Assembly (NCBI RefSeq): GCF_000227135.1
Contig: NC_018262.1
Span: forward strand, 1,002,223-1,066,222
DNA from: Leishmania donovani
Taxonomy: Eukaryota > Euglenozoa > Kinetoplastea > Trypanosomatida > Trypanosomatidae
Reading direction: 5' to 3'
DNA length: 64,000 bases
Positions 33,378 to 43,577 of this stretch are shown here, one piece after another. The notes beneath the pieces are model-generated. The model worked only from the letters and a program-made list of their open reading frames with translations, had not been told where the DNA came from and made no database searches. The translations under genes and the position numbers were made by a program. Numbering within the stretch: the first letter of the stretch is position 1; each line of letters opens with the position of its first letter.

Positions 33378-36300
33378 ATGGACGCCGGTGTCTATGATCC
33401 AAAGGCGCAGGTGAAGGCCGTGGCGGCGGAGCTGAAATCAATGAACACCACCCGGCTCCTCGAGGCAGTCGATGTTATGTCCACTTCCCTAGTAATGGGC
33501 TTCGAGGGATATTTACGCAAGTTCGACTCTGCAACCGCCATCCCACTCCTTGCCGACGTGTGCGAGACGTTCATTAGGGAGGCTGCGCAGGGCGACCTCC
33601 TCGTCATGGCACTGCGTGCCCTTTCCCTCATCATGGAGCACGTTCCGTCTTCCTACGAGGCAGCGCAGGGATTCCACGTCTCTCTCATGCAACTCGCATC
33701 GCAGGCGATCCACCGCGCGCTCTGCACGGAGTGGAAGTTTGTACAGTCGAACAACGCCTTGATGATTGAGGAAGGTCTGCGCGTCATGCGGTTCGTCAGC
33801 AAGGACGATATGACTGGCGAGATAATCCACCACGCCCTTGTCGGCGACTTGCTGACCCTGTGCACGGACCCGCACCCGCTGGTGGCACGACAGGCATTGG
33901 AAACGCTGTTGATGGTGAGCTCCAAGGTGGTGATGCCGTCAGAGCTCGAGAAGCGGACGCATTCCTTCGCCGCTGGCATCCTTTCATTCTTCAAGTCAAA
34001 GAAGAAGTCGTCACGCACCGGCAGCGACACAGGCAAGGCTGGTCAAACGTCCGTCTCCAGCGGAAGCTCGTCGACGAAGGCGGCCGCGGCCGAGGACATT
34101 GTGCCATACGCGGATCACCCCACGGTGGCGCAGGTTGAGAATGTTATCGTGCCTCTGCTCGTGTCCCTGATAGAGCAGTACGCCAAGTCGTTCACGTCGA
34201 TTCCTGAGCACTGGGCCCTGCTCGAGCTGTCGCTGCAGTGTCTCGGCACGCTCATTGAGCGAGCGCTGATTTGTCACCGACCGCATACCGCCCGCGCACT
34301 TGCCTCGCCCCTGCTTCCCAAGATCCTGTTTCAGCTCATCCTCGACACGGAGTCGAACGTGACTCTGGAGCCCAGCGTTCGCGTCGACCGCCTCCTCCTA
34401 TGCGAGACGACTTTGACGCTACTGACGTACTGCCACCGCTACTTGATTCTCGAGAGCCTGCAGCTGCCGGAGGCGCGCCGCTTCTTCCGGCTCATCCTGG
34501 AGGACTCGACGGAAGAGATTACCACCCTTCTTGATGACCCTTTCCCGCGCGCTGTCATTGCCACCCGCAGCACGCAGCGCCGCGACAAGGATCACATCAC
34601 CTCCATCGCTGCCCTGCAGCTCTTCGTACTAGCCTGCCCGACGGTGCCCCCGAACGCCTTTGGCCTGAAGCCTAAGCTGGTGCTGCCAGTGCACCAGTGG
34701 ATGTGGGAGGATGAACTGCGCCACAACAACCGCCTAATGGAGGAGCAGTGCTTATCCCTCGAGCGGAGCTGGACGCGACTTGATCACCGCGCCCGCATCT
34801 CTGTCCACTTGAAGCACCTGAATGTGGACTTGCACACCATGACAATGTCCAAGGCTGCCGGCGGAGGACACCGCAACGTCTGCCGCAGCTACGTCCCGTT
34901 TGTGTACCACTTCGCAGACGAGATGACACTGCGGCCCATCGTTGCCGTTAAGGAGGCCGGGCCGTGCGCGGAGGATGGCACAATGCTGACGTGGAAGCCG
35001 ACTGTATCGGGGACGCACGGCAGCAAAACGGCGGCCAGCGCTTCGATAGCGAAGCAAGTGGACGGAAACACGAGCGGCTGGAGCTGGGCGAAGCGAAGTC
35101 GCCGCAAAGGCGTTAGCACACCTTCTTTGTCCGAAGGCGAAGTCACGAACGCGACGGACTCTGCGCCTTCGACGGTGGTGCTGAACACGCAAGTGGAGGT
35201 TCCAGAGGATCACGTTTCGCTCGCGGAGGAGTACTTTGGCTTTCTGTGCGTCTTTGCGAAGAACACGTCGGGGCAGATGGCGAAGCAGGTGGCCACGTGT
35301 GCGTGCGCGTCGATGCTGCAACTTATGTTCCTCTCCGGTGCCTCGGCGCGCTTTGAGGGGCTGATGGCCACGGCGGTACTGCCCATGTGCGAGATGTGCC
35401 GCGAAGCTCTCATCTCGGCGGACAAGGCTACCAAGGCGGTTGTTCTGACGATGATTGAGTGGATGCTGTACCACCCAATGGCCGAGCCGTGCCAGTTTAC
35501 AGAGAGCGCACTGCGCTGCGGTTTGCTGGACCAGCTGGATATGCTGTCCAAGACGACGCTGCTGGTGCGCAGCAAGCCGACTCGGACGGCGACGCTCGTG
35601 GAGAAGGCGAGCGCGCTGGTGGGTTGCATTGCCGAGAAAATAGAGAACCGCCGTGCCGCGCACGTGGGTGGGGCGGGCATAAATGCGAGCGTTGGGAGTA
35701 AAACTACTCTCGGAGACGCGTTTCTGTCGACGACGATGCTGCGTGTGCAGACGGTGCTGGACGAGCTCCGGCTGTGCCACTGCGGGGCCGTCAAGGGCAC
35801 GGTGGCCGCCACCAGCAGCAGCAGGACAAGCACAGCCATAGCTGCTGACAAAAACGGAAGCCCTACGCGGGCGATCAAGGCACTCGCTGATACACACGAG
35901 AGCGCGATTCGCGAGCTGCTGCGAATCTTCCAAGAGTCGAACGACATCACCGCCTTCGAGGTCTTCACCGCTGGCGTGGCATCGACGCTGCTGTACTACC
36001 TTCTCGGTGACCGGACGCTGGAGGACATGCTGGGCGGCACATTGGTGTTCGCCTCCGGTGCCTCCGCCTCCACCTTGAGGCACGAAACTGTTCCGCTTTC
36101 AGAGGTGCACACTGGACCGATCGACCGAAACACGTCGTCGTGGACGGCCATGATGGCAAGCGGTATGCATGTTGCCGACATCCTTGCCATGTACGTGGTT
36201 GAAAAGCGCTTGCGGTGCTTTATCCAGTGCGCCGTGGCCTACCCTATCGGCATGCGCCGGCTTGTGCACACCCTGACGGCGAACCTGTCTTTGCAAAGCT

Positions 36301-39300
36301 ACCTCCCGCTTGTCGAGTCGGTGGTGACCTACGACAAGGTGGTGTGCAAGACCCCTCTACAGGCATATCACGCACTCAGCGTGATCTCGCCGTTGATCGC
36401 ACTTTGTGGCGATGCCGGCCGGCGCATTTCCGCCGCGATCAAGACCGCGACAGACGACGACGCTGTACCGCTTCCTCGTAGCAGCTCCTCTGCAACCGCG
36501 GCCGGAGACGCCTCGGCGCCTGCTGCATCGTCCTCGAACGGGACGGAGCCGAAGCAACGCAAGACAAGCTTGCTGGCGTCCTCATTTGTACGTAGCCGGA
36601 CTGCGTCGTGGCGGGCAAACGACCCGACCAAGGTCGCGCGCATGGCAAAGGAGTGCTGCATGGCGGGCCACCCCCTGCACCACATGGAGCACTACCCGCA
36701 GCTGCGCCGATGCGACAAGTGCAACCGCATCATCTCCAGCGGTCGCAGCTGCCGCACATGCAACTACGACGTATGCCAGAACTGCTACCCCGGCTACACG
36801 GGTAACGTGAACCTGATTCGGTCACTTTCCACGATGGAGCGGAACCGCGTACACCTGTGCGCCACTATCGGCGATGTAGAGCGGTGGTTCCGCACCGGGT
36901 CCACGTCGACCAAGGGCACTGAGTCGGCCCCTACCTCTCAGTCGTCGCTTCATCATCTCGAGCGGTTCACGACGCGTGTCCTCACCTTCTTGAAGCGGTA
37001 TACGTCGGTTCTCGATTTGTCTGCGGTCTCAATCATCCCACACGCCAGCGGTGCAACAGCGTCCAACCTTCTCGCCTGTGCGAGCCCGGCCGCAAGCAGC
37101 GATCTTCTGGTGAAGCTTGCGGAGAAACTGTTAAGTCACCCCAGCGTCGTACGGCGCTTGACGTACAAGTACCTTTCGCAGTTTTCGACGCGCGGGGCGC
37201 TGATGGACGAGGGCACGCCGATAACGCCGGATGTTGCGGCCACCCTTGATGTCGAGGTGCAGAGGGTGCTGAGCACCGCGGCGGAGAGGCACGCAGCTGA
37301 GAGCATAGTGCAGGAAGCGGTGGAGGAGCGCTACATCTTGTATCGCACCTCATGCGGCATGCTCCCGTTCCAGGAGACGGTGCTGAGCACACTTTACCGC
37401 CGTGCCTTTGCCCTCGGCGATCATCAAGTGCTCCTGCAACTGGAGAACTGTCTGCTGCGGGCTGACAGCACGGTGGAGGGGCCTCTGACGCTGCAGACGA
37501 ACAGCTCCGTGACGATCGAGAATCCGGCTGCCTTGTCAATTCGATTCAACGCTAACGTGAAGGTGACCAAGAAGGCCAAGTCGGTCAAGTCACCGCTTGC
37601 AGTGGCCGGGGCCTGCTCTTCCAGCGCCGCGGCTGCGACCGCGGCAGGGGAGCCGGTCATGACCTCCGTGGAAAAGTCGGCGGGGGCGCGCGAGTTCGAT
37701 GGCCACCGCGTCGGACTGGACCAGACTTACCTCTTTCACCACTTCGAGAGTGACTCGGCGGCGTTCTGCGCGTGCGGTGCACACTCCCGCGCCGATTTTC
37801 ACACGGAGGAGCCGCCGGCGCTCACTTTCACGCCACCCGCCTTTGCCCACAGGGCTGATATGCTGCTGCTCATCATCCTTCACCGCGCGCTCTTTGAAGA
37901 GACCCATGGGCTGATCGCCTACGCCGGGGAGGCGAAGGATATTTTCGGCACTGATGACAGCATCTTCCAGAACAACACGATCACCACCGCGCTGGTGCGC
38001 TCGCTGGAGGCGTCGGCGCTGCGTGTGAGCTTGCTACCGCCGCGCTACGCGCTGCCGCGGTGGGTGAACTTCCTGCTGCGTGAGGGGCGCTTCCTCATCC
38101 CGCTGTCGGTGCGGGAGCGTGCGTCGCGCTTCTTGGCCTACGGCGCACGGCGCGCCTTCATCCAGCACATGCGTGTCTTCCGTAGTCAGCGCAACGACAG
38201 GGCGGTCTTGATCTTGCCGGGGGAGTGGGCGAAGTTGTCGAACCACAAGTTCGCTGTCAGCCGCGACGCGTTTGCGCGCGACGCGTACACGATGCTGCGC
38301 AAGTGCTGCGACGCGCGGTTCCCTATCTCGATCGAGTTCAAAGGCGACGTCGGCGTCGGCCAGGGGCCCACGGCGCAGTTCTACACTCTGCTGGCGGCTG
38401 AGGCGAGCAAGTGTTGTACCAGGCTCTGGCGCGATAGCGACGACAAGGCTAACGGCAGCAGCAACAACGCTGCAGCTGTGTCAAACTCTTCCGCAGGGAT
38501 CGTGATGGCAACTGGCCCGCTGATGGTTGGTCCGCCGCCGAAGGGGCTGCCGCCGCGCCGCAGCAGCGTCACACCCATAACCTCCCCACCTCGCATCGGC
38601 ACCTCCCGCCCTGGCTCCGTCACCAATGGTGCTGGCGGCACCGTGAGCACACCGCGCTTGGGCTCGATTCCTACCCAGTCTTCCTTGCGCAATTTTGCGC
38701 GCGCAGACTCGGCGCATCTTACGACACCCAGCGCGACCCTCAGCCCGAGTCCGTCCATGACGACGGCTGCTGAGGCCGACGCAGTTCTCATTCCACCACC
38801 GGAGGGCTTTTATCCGCGCCACATGGATGGCGTGCGACGCTACCTCGAAGACATCGACAGTTTTCCCGCGACGCCTCTACTGTGTTGCAGCCACAGTCAC
38901 ACCGTGCACGACGACAGCGCCACCCATGTATTGAGCCAAAACAGCAGTGAACACTTCGGCTCGACGACGACTCGAAAAGGTCCCGCCTTCACCGACCACG
39001 CCTCCACTGCGGGGGCTGGTGGCCATCGTACGAACATCAACGGCTTCAATGCCTTCGCGGTGCAGTACGACCTCAGCAAGGCGGCTTTTTTGGTGGACAG
39101 AAACGTTGGTTTGATGAGGGACTATGTCCTGGAACAGCGTGAGCGCGCCAAGGCCTACTACGTCATTGGCGCTGCACTCGGCCGCGCCTTCGTCGACGAG
39201 CAAGTGTTCCCGCTTCCACTGTCACGGGCGGTAGCCTACTTCATCCGTCGTGGCGTGCCGGCCTACCAGTGCGTTGTCTCCGATGTGACGCACATTGACC

Positions 39301-40310
39301 CGCCGCCAGAGTACCCGATCGACCTGTTCGAGTTACCGTTGACAGCGGCGAGCTGGGTGGACCAGGGCATCGCAGACAGCCTAGCATGCTTGTCCACCAT
39401 GGATAGCTCCACCCTCGCCGCACTCGACCTGCGTTTCACTCTCCCGGGGGATGACAGCGTCGAGCTTTGCCCTGATGGGGCACAGATCCCGGTGACCAAG
39501 AAGAACCTGCGCCTGTATCAGCGCCGCGTTGTCGGGGCGTTGCTGTACGAGTCCGTGGCGGTGCCGTTGTACTTTTTGACGATGGGTTGCCGGGACGTTG
39601 TGCCGCACGAGGCGCTCACGGTGATGGACGTGAAGGAGCTTATTGGCGTGCTTTGTGGCGAGGACAAGAACCCAAGCGACCCTCTGTGGACGACAGAAGA
39701 GATTCGCTCTGTGCTGGTCGGCGACCACGGCTACCGGAACGACTCACCGCAGCTCGAATTACTGGCGAAGGTACTTGGCCAGCGGCTGACTCCAGCAGAG
39801 CAGCGCGAATTCCTGCTCTTCTGCACCGGTTGCCCCCGGCTACCTATTGGCGGCATCCGCGCTCTCGGTGCCATCACGGTAGTGAGGCGCTCAAACGCGT
39901 TTGTGGACGAGCACACGGAAGCGCTGCGGGGAGAAGCGGCAGCAGCGACGACGAGCAGCAGCGGCGGCGGTGGAACGCTTGACATGGAAGGGGAGGAGGA
40001 CGACGGCGGAGGCGGCCTGATGGGCGGCTTGTACGATCACACCGCTCAGTCGGATGTGGAAGACTCGCCGTCTGGACAGCGTGAGGCACCGCACCGCATG
40101 TTCTCCCCCGTCTACCCTGCGGCATCAGAGGAGCCGGGTGGCATGTCGTCAAGTTTTGTCTTCCACCTACCTGAGTCTGAGTGGGCTCTGCCATCGGTGA
40201 ATACATGCTTTCGGTACTTAAAGCTGCCGCCATACCCCAGCGAGGAGCTGCTGTACAAGAAGCTCCTGATGAGCATCATGGAATCTGGTAGCTCCTTCGA
40301 GCTTTCGTAG
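33378..40310 (+). CDS. Giant HECT E3 ubiquitin ligase, TRIP12/Ufd4/UPL3 class
   Basis: This 2310-residue ligase should take ubiquitin from an E2 onto a HECT cysteine and pass it to substrates. The first 900 residues or so are helical and ARM/HEAT-like. A Cys/His-rich zinc module lies at about 1093-1140. HECT N-lobe sequence appears around 1620-1690 (FKGDVGVGQGPTAQFYTLL), is interrupted by about 200 Ser/Gly/Pro-rich residues, and resumes at about 1890. The block HGYRNDSPQLELLAKVLG, then FCTGCPRLPIGG, then SVNTCFRYLKLPPY and a terminal SFELS match the TRIP12/UPL3 pattern. The catalytic cysteine is Cys2277, 33 residues from the end. An acidic Gly-rich insert of about 90 residues precedes it. The class predicts N-end-rule or ubiquitin-fusion degradation roles; substrates are unknown. 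Confidence 0.93.
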   Translation: MDAGVYDPKAQVKAVAAELKSMNTTRLLEAVDVMSTSLVMGFEGYLRKFDSATAIPLLADVCETFIREAAQGDLLVMALRALSLIMEHVPSSYEAAQGFHVSLMQLASQAIHRALCTEWKFVQSNNALMIEEGLRVMRFVSKDDMTGEIIHHALVGDLLTLCTDPHPLVARQALETLLMVSSKVVMPSELEKRTHSFAAGILSFFKSKKKSSRTGSDTGKAGQTSVSSGSSSTKAAAAEDIVPYADHPTVAQVENVIVPLLVSLIEQYAKSFTSIPEHWALLELSLQCLGTLIERALICHRPHTARALASPLLPKILFQLILDTESNVTLEPSVRVDRLLLCETTLTLLTYCHRYLILESLQLPEARRFFRLILEDSTEEITTLLDDPFPRAVIATRSTQRRDKDHITSIAALQLFVLACPTVPPNAFGLKPKLVLPVHQWMWEDELRHNNRLMEEQCLSLERSWTRLDHRARISVHLKHLNVDLHTMTMSKAAGGGHRNVCRSYVPFVYHFADEMTLRPIVAVKEAGPCAEDGTMLTWKPTVSGTHGSKTAASASIAKQVDGNTSGWSWAKRSRRKGVSTPSLSEGEVTNATDSAPSTVVLNTQVEVPEDHVSLAEEYFGFLCVFAKNTSGQMAKQVATCACASMLQLMFLSGASARFEGLMATAVLPMCEMCREALISADKATKAVVLTMIEWMLYHPMAEPCQFTESALRCGLLDQLDMLSKTTLLVRSKPTRTATLVEKASALVGCIAEKIENRRAAHVGGAGINASVGSKTTLGDAFLSTTMLRVQTVLDELRLCHCGAVKGTVAATSSSRTSTAIAADKNGSPTRAIKALADTHESAIRELLRIFQESNDITAFEVFTAGVASTLLYYLLGDRTLEDMLGGTLVFASGASASTLRHETVPLSEVHTGPIDRNTSSWTAMMASGMHVADILAMYVVEKRLRCFIQCAVAYPIGMRRLVHTLTANLSLQSYLPLVESVVTYDKVVCKTPLQAYHALSVISPLIALCGDAGRRISAAIKTATDDDAVPLPRSSSSATAAGDASAPAASSSNGTEPKQRKTSLLASSFVRSRTASWRANDPTKVARMAKECCMAGHPLHHMEHYPQLRRCDKCNRIISSGRSCRTCNYDVCQNCYPGYTGNVNLIRSLSTMERNRVHLCATIGDVERWFRTGSTSTKGTESAPTSQSSLHHLERFTTRVLTFLKRYTSVLDLSAVSIIPHASGATASNLLACASPAASSDLLVKLAEKLLSHPSVVRRLTYKYLSQFSTRGALMDEGTPITPDVAATLDVEVQRVLSTAAERHAAESIVQEAVEERYILYRTSCGMLPFQETVLSTLYRRAFALGDHQVLLQLENCLLRADSTVEGPLTLQTNSSVTIENPAALSIRFNANVKVTKKAKSVKSPLAVAGACSSSAAAATAAGEPVMTSVEKSAGAREFDGHRVGLDQTYLFHHFESDSAAFCACGAHSRADFHTEEPPALTFTPPAFAHRADMLLLIILHRALFEETHGLIAYAGEAKDIFGTDDSIFQNNTITTALVRSLEASALRVSLLPPRYALPRWVNFLLREGRFLIPLSVRERASRFLAYGARRAFIQHMRVFRSQRNDRAVLILPGEWAKLSNHKFAVSRDAFARDAYTMLRKCCDARFPISIEFKGDVGVGQGPTAQFYTLLAAEASKCCTRLWRDSDDKANGSSNNAAAVSNSSAGIVMATGPLMVGPPPKGLPPRRSSVTPITSPPRIGTSRPGSVTNGAGGTVSTPRLGSIPTQSSLRNFARADSAHLTTPSATLSPSPSMTTAAEADAVLIPPPEGFYPRHMDGVRRYLEDIDSFPATPLLCCSHSHTVHDDSATHVLSQNSSEHFGSTTTRKGPAFTDHASTAGAGGHRTNINGFNAFAVQYDLSKAAFLVDRNVGLMRDYVLEQRERAKAYYVIGAALGRAFVDEQVFPLPLSRAVAYFIRRGVPAYQCVVSDVTHIDPPPEYPIDLFELPLTAASWVDQGIADSLACLSTMDSSTLAALDLRFTLPGDDSVELCPDGAQIPVTKKNLRLYQRRVVGALLYESVAVPLYFLTMGCRDVVPHEALTVMDVKELIGVLCGEDKNPSDPLWTTEEIRSVLVGDHGYRNDSPQLELLAKVLGQRLTPAEQREFLLFCTGCPRLPIGGIRALGAITVVRRSNAFVDEHTEALRGEAAAATTSSSGGGGTLDMEGEEDDGGGGLMGGLYDHTAQSDVEDSPSGQREAPHRMFSPVYPAASEEPGGMSSSFVFHLPESEWALPSVNTCFRYLKLPPYPSEELLYKKLLMSIMESGSSFELS

Positions 40311-41856
40311 ACACGACTTCTGCACACGTCTTTCCTCTGCCTTTCATCTCCCGTTCTTCTCGTTTCTCTCCGGCCCCTCCTTCTTTCTTTATATGTCTGT
40401 TGCATCCTCTGGGATGATTTGTGGTGGAGCTGGTGCACCACGCTGTGAGGGTTGTCGCGGATGCGGCGGGTTTTCGCTCAAGACTTGAAGGCGGCTGCGG
40501 TGGTGTTTTGGCACTCGCATCTGTGCGCTTCTGTAGGGCCACTCCTCTTTTTTTTCGTGTTTGCTCTTCTTTTTCCGTGGCGAAGGGGTTTTGGGTAGAG
40601 AAGAGCTGGGGGAGGGCCTTTGGGACCCCTTCCCCTCCCCCCTTCTCTGCACTGTGCTACTTTTGCTGATGCAACTTCTTTTCGCCGGTGTCTAGCACTT
40701 TCTCCCTCTCTCCATATTCGTCTCTTTCTTCACCCGTTGACTGCTGTACCCCCTCCGCCCCTTCATCTTTCGTCTCGTCTCTTCGTCTGTACTGTTTCGT
40801 TGCTTTATCGTTTTTCTCCCTTTTGGTTCCTTGCCCTCTGTTTTCTGTTTCTCTTCCCTGCTTGATGCTTTCCCTTTCCTTCACTCGCGCTGCTGCTCTT
40901 CCTCTGCCGCCCCTCTCCCCCTTTTCTCCCCTACTCCCTTCCCGTCTCTTGTTACGTGCTTGCTCACCGTCTCCCCGCTTGCAAGCGTCCGTACGCCCAC
41001 GAACTCACAGCTGACCTCCGCATGCGCTCTTTTTCTTCCTTCGCGCTCCTCTGGTTGCTCTCTTTCCTTGCGTATTGTGCTGCCTCTCATACCTACCTCG
41101 GTGCGGGCTTGGGTGCTTCTGTGCTGCTCAGTTGCCTCTTTTTCGATGTGCACGTCTGCGTGCGTGTGTCTTGCCATATCTGTCTCTGGAATGATCGGTG
41201 GCGCGCGCGCTCTTACCTCGTTATTTCCTTCGCGGCGCTGTGTTTGGGAATGAGTTGGTATTGTTGTTTTGCGACTCATCCATCTTTCTCAGTGATGAGG
41301 TGTCCCTATGCTCTCTCTCCTACGTCTCTGCGCGGGTGTTTGCCCTAGCAGTAGGCTCTCCCACTGCGTCAGTACGGAGGGTCCGAGATCGTGCCGGTTG
41401 CTGGCGCAAGCCGCTGTGAACGATGCTAGCTCTCCGTTTTTTTTTTTTGCTGTGCGTTTCTCTTTCTGTTGCTGTTTTAGGATGTTGAAGCTACTTCGGA
41501 TCGTGCCGTGACTGTCTGTGCAGCCGCCTTCACTTCTTGTCGTTATTGACTCTGGGTGAATGGGGGTATATCGTTTCGACTCGGTGCCACTGCTCATCCA
41601 CCTCTCCCTTTACTCCCTCACCACCACCACCATTGCAGTCTCCTGTACAGCTCCCCCCTCAAAACAACCACAACAGAGATGAATTTCGAAGAAGAATAGA
41701 TAAAAACAAGCTTTAGCTGTGGCGGCTGTTGTGGCCCCATTGGAAAAGAAAAAACGCTGCCCCTTTTCCCTTTTCTCGACAAGGTGCCACACTACGCTGT
41801 GGCACGTGTTTCTTTCACTTCTTCACCAAACCTGGAGAATCCTGTCGATGTGTGCT

Positions 41857-41880
41857 TGTGTGTGTGTGTGTGTGTGTGTG
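41857..41880. repeat. (TG)n microsatellite
   Basis: An uninterrupted TG run of 24 bases in the spacer before the Rrp7-like gene. Confidence 0.95.
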
Positions 41881-42349
41881 CCAGGGCGCAAAACAACATT
41901 GTCGCTACCGCTGACGCTGGTCTTCCAACCAGCGGCTCTGTTTTGCGCCTCGCCAAGACTGTGGGCCCCCTCCCCCTCCCCCTCCCCCACGTGCACACTC
42001 ACACACACAAGCCCGGAGGCTCGCTGCCACTTCTCTCGCCACGACTCGCTCCTCGTTGGTGGTGAAGGTACGCGCCATCTTTCTCTATTTCGGTGCGCAA
42101 TTCACTCACCCTGTTGCCCTGTCCTTTTTTCGGCCTCCCTTCACGCATTACCACGCCCCGCAGCCAAGGCGTTTTTTTTTGCTGCTTCGCTGCCTAACTG
42201 TCCGCCTCTCCTGCCGCTGCCGACGGAGGCTTCTCCATGCTACGCAGCGAGCCAATCACAGCCCTACGCTAGAAAACAAAGCCGCATCATCACCGCCGCG
42301 CGCTCTGCCCACTCTGTAGACCACATCCAGGTCGCTGTGTGCCGTCCCC

Positions 42350-42377
42350 GCGACTCACTTCTTGTTTCCCCTTCAAG
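42350..42377 (+). promoter_or_regulatory. Putative spliced-leader acceptor for the Rrp7-like gene
   Basis: A short C/T tract ends in CAAG with AG at 42376-42377, 25 bases before the ATG. A stronger tract ending in AG at 42162-42163 is an alternative, but it would place an upstream ATG in the leader. Confidence 0.45.
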
Positions 42378-42401
42378 CCACGCTCGTTCAGTACCGCTGT
42401 C

Positions 42402-43577
42402 ATGGCGACGGAGGACGAGTTGCGGGAGCTTCTCCCGAAGATGCGCTTCAACAAGGAGTTCAAGAAGAAGCAGAAGTACAAGTACAAGAAGCGCGTCGAG
42501 GCGCGCGAGAAGGAGCGCGAGATGATCACCGGCAAGAGACGCCCAGCGAGCAAACAGATTCAGTCTGCAAGTGATGGCGCGAAGGCAAAGACCACAGCAA
42601 CGAAGAAGTCTGGTGGTGCAGGAACGGCGGGAGCGAAAGGGAAGCCGAAAACGCGCGTGCCGAAGCTGAAGGTTGCAAATGTGGAGACCGGCAAGGAGAC
42701 GCTGACAAAGAAGAAGGCGCGGGAGCTGGTGCAGGAAAACCGGAAGAAGAAGATTTCCGCCAAGAAGGAGCCGAAGCTGGCCGCCAAGTCAACCCGTGCA
42801 GGTGCGGTCACCGCTGCAGTTGTCTCCACCGAGACCTTAGAAGCAAAGCAAAGCAGGGCACGGGTGACAAAGGACGAGCTGCCTGCGACTGCCGCACAGG
42901 CAGCGTCGTTGGTGGAGCCGAAGCAGACGCTGACGCAGGCGGAGCGTGACCGTGAGCTGCTTGCTCGGGCGATCCGCGGAGACGATCTGCTCGGCAGCGA
43001 CGCAGCCACGGGCGTCGCCGATGGCGTAGCGTTCATCCGCCAAGACCCGTCGCTCTACCCCGATCACGCCTTCCTGGACGATTACGCGGAGAAGAAGCAC
43101 GCCGAAGCCGTCTCTGCCGACGAGTTGCTCAAGAACGCGCACCACTTTTTCAAGAAGCTCAGCAAGCGAGAGCGGGCCCTCAACAAGGTTGCGAAGGAGC
43201 ACATTAACCATCTTCGGGCGGTGAACCGCCGCGGTGGGGACAAGCAAGGGTTCCGTTATGTGGTACCCAAGAACGTAAAGCAGGTGGTGCGAGAGCTAAT
43301 CTCGGCGCAGAAGGCGCGTGACGGCGAAGAGGATCCGGAGTCTCTCATCGACACCGAGCAGCTGGTGTCGACGTTCGGCGGCGACGGGGTGGCGGAGACC
43401 TCTGAAAAGCCTGTGCGCCGCAGCCGTCGTCGACGCTCGCGGACGTACTCGGACTTCTACCAGTTTCAGGTGAGTAGGCGGTGGACTCGCAACGCGGAGA
43501 ACTTCCTTAAGCGTAGTCGACCAAACAAGCTGCTTTTCGAGGCGAAGAAGCACCAGCGCACTATCAAACATTTTTGA
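42402..43577 (+). CDS. Lys/Arg-rich, probably nucleolar protein with Rrp7-like C-terminus
   Basis: This 391-residue protein is very basic (KKKQKYKYKKR near the start, repeated KK/KR clusters, RRSRRRRSR near 345), which suggests nuclear or nucleolar residence. An Ala/Lys-rich low-complexity region covers about 60-170. A more ordered helical region lies at about 190-310 (HHFFKKLSKRERALNKVAKE). The C-terminus begins DFYQFQ and continues through a basic helix to KHF. That spacing and the aromatic-Gln motif resemble the C-terminal tail of Rrp7, a small-subunit processome protein. No RNA-recognition fold is evident. If the match holds, it acts in early 18S rRNA processing. The downstream neighbour is a 60S factor. 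Coding is secure; the Rrp7 link is tentative. The start is the only ATG near the acceptor. Confidence 0.85.
   Translation: MATEDELRELLPKMRFNKEFKKKQKYKYKKRVEAREKEREMITGKRRPASKQIQSASDGAKAKTTATKKSGGAGTAGAKGKPKTRVPKLKVANVETGKETLTKKKARELVQENRKKKISAKKEPKLAAKSTRAGAVTAAVVSTETLEAKQSRARVTKDELPATAAQAASLVEPKQTLTQAERDRELLARAIRGDDLLGSDAATGVADGVAFIRQDPSLYPDHAFLDDYAEKKHAEAVSADELLKNAHHFFKKLSKRERALNKVAKEHINHLRAVNRRGGDKQGFRYVVPKNVKQVVRELISAQKARDGEEDPESLIDTEQLVSTFGGDGVAETSEKPVRRSRRRRSRTYSDFYQFQVSRRWTRNAENFLKRSRPNKLLFEAKKHQRTIKHF

Larger units (their letters stand above)
40311..42401 (+). other. Spacer between HECT gene and Rrp7-like gene
   Basis: Pyrimidine-rich sequence without a convincing gene. It contains a TG microsatellite at 41857-41880 and several T runs. 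Confidence 0.7.

Noticed and set aside
43468..43480. CAG-GTGAGT resembling a 5' cis-splice site in the Rrp7-like gene
   Set aside because: The frame stays open and coding through it, and cis-introns are nearly absent in this group.
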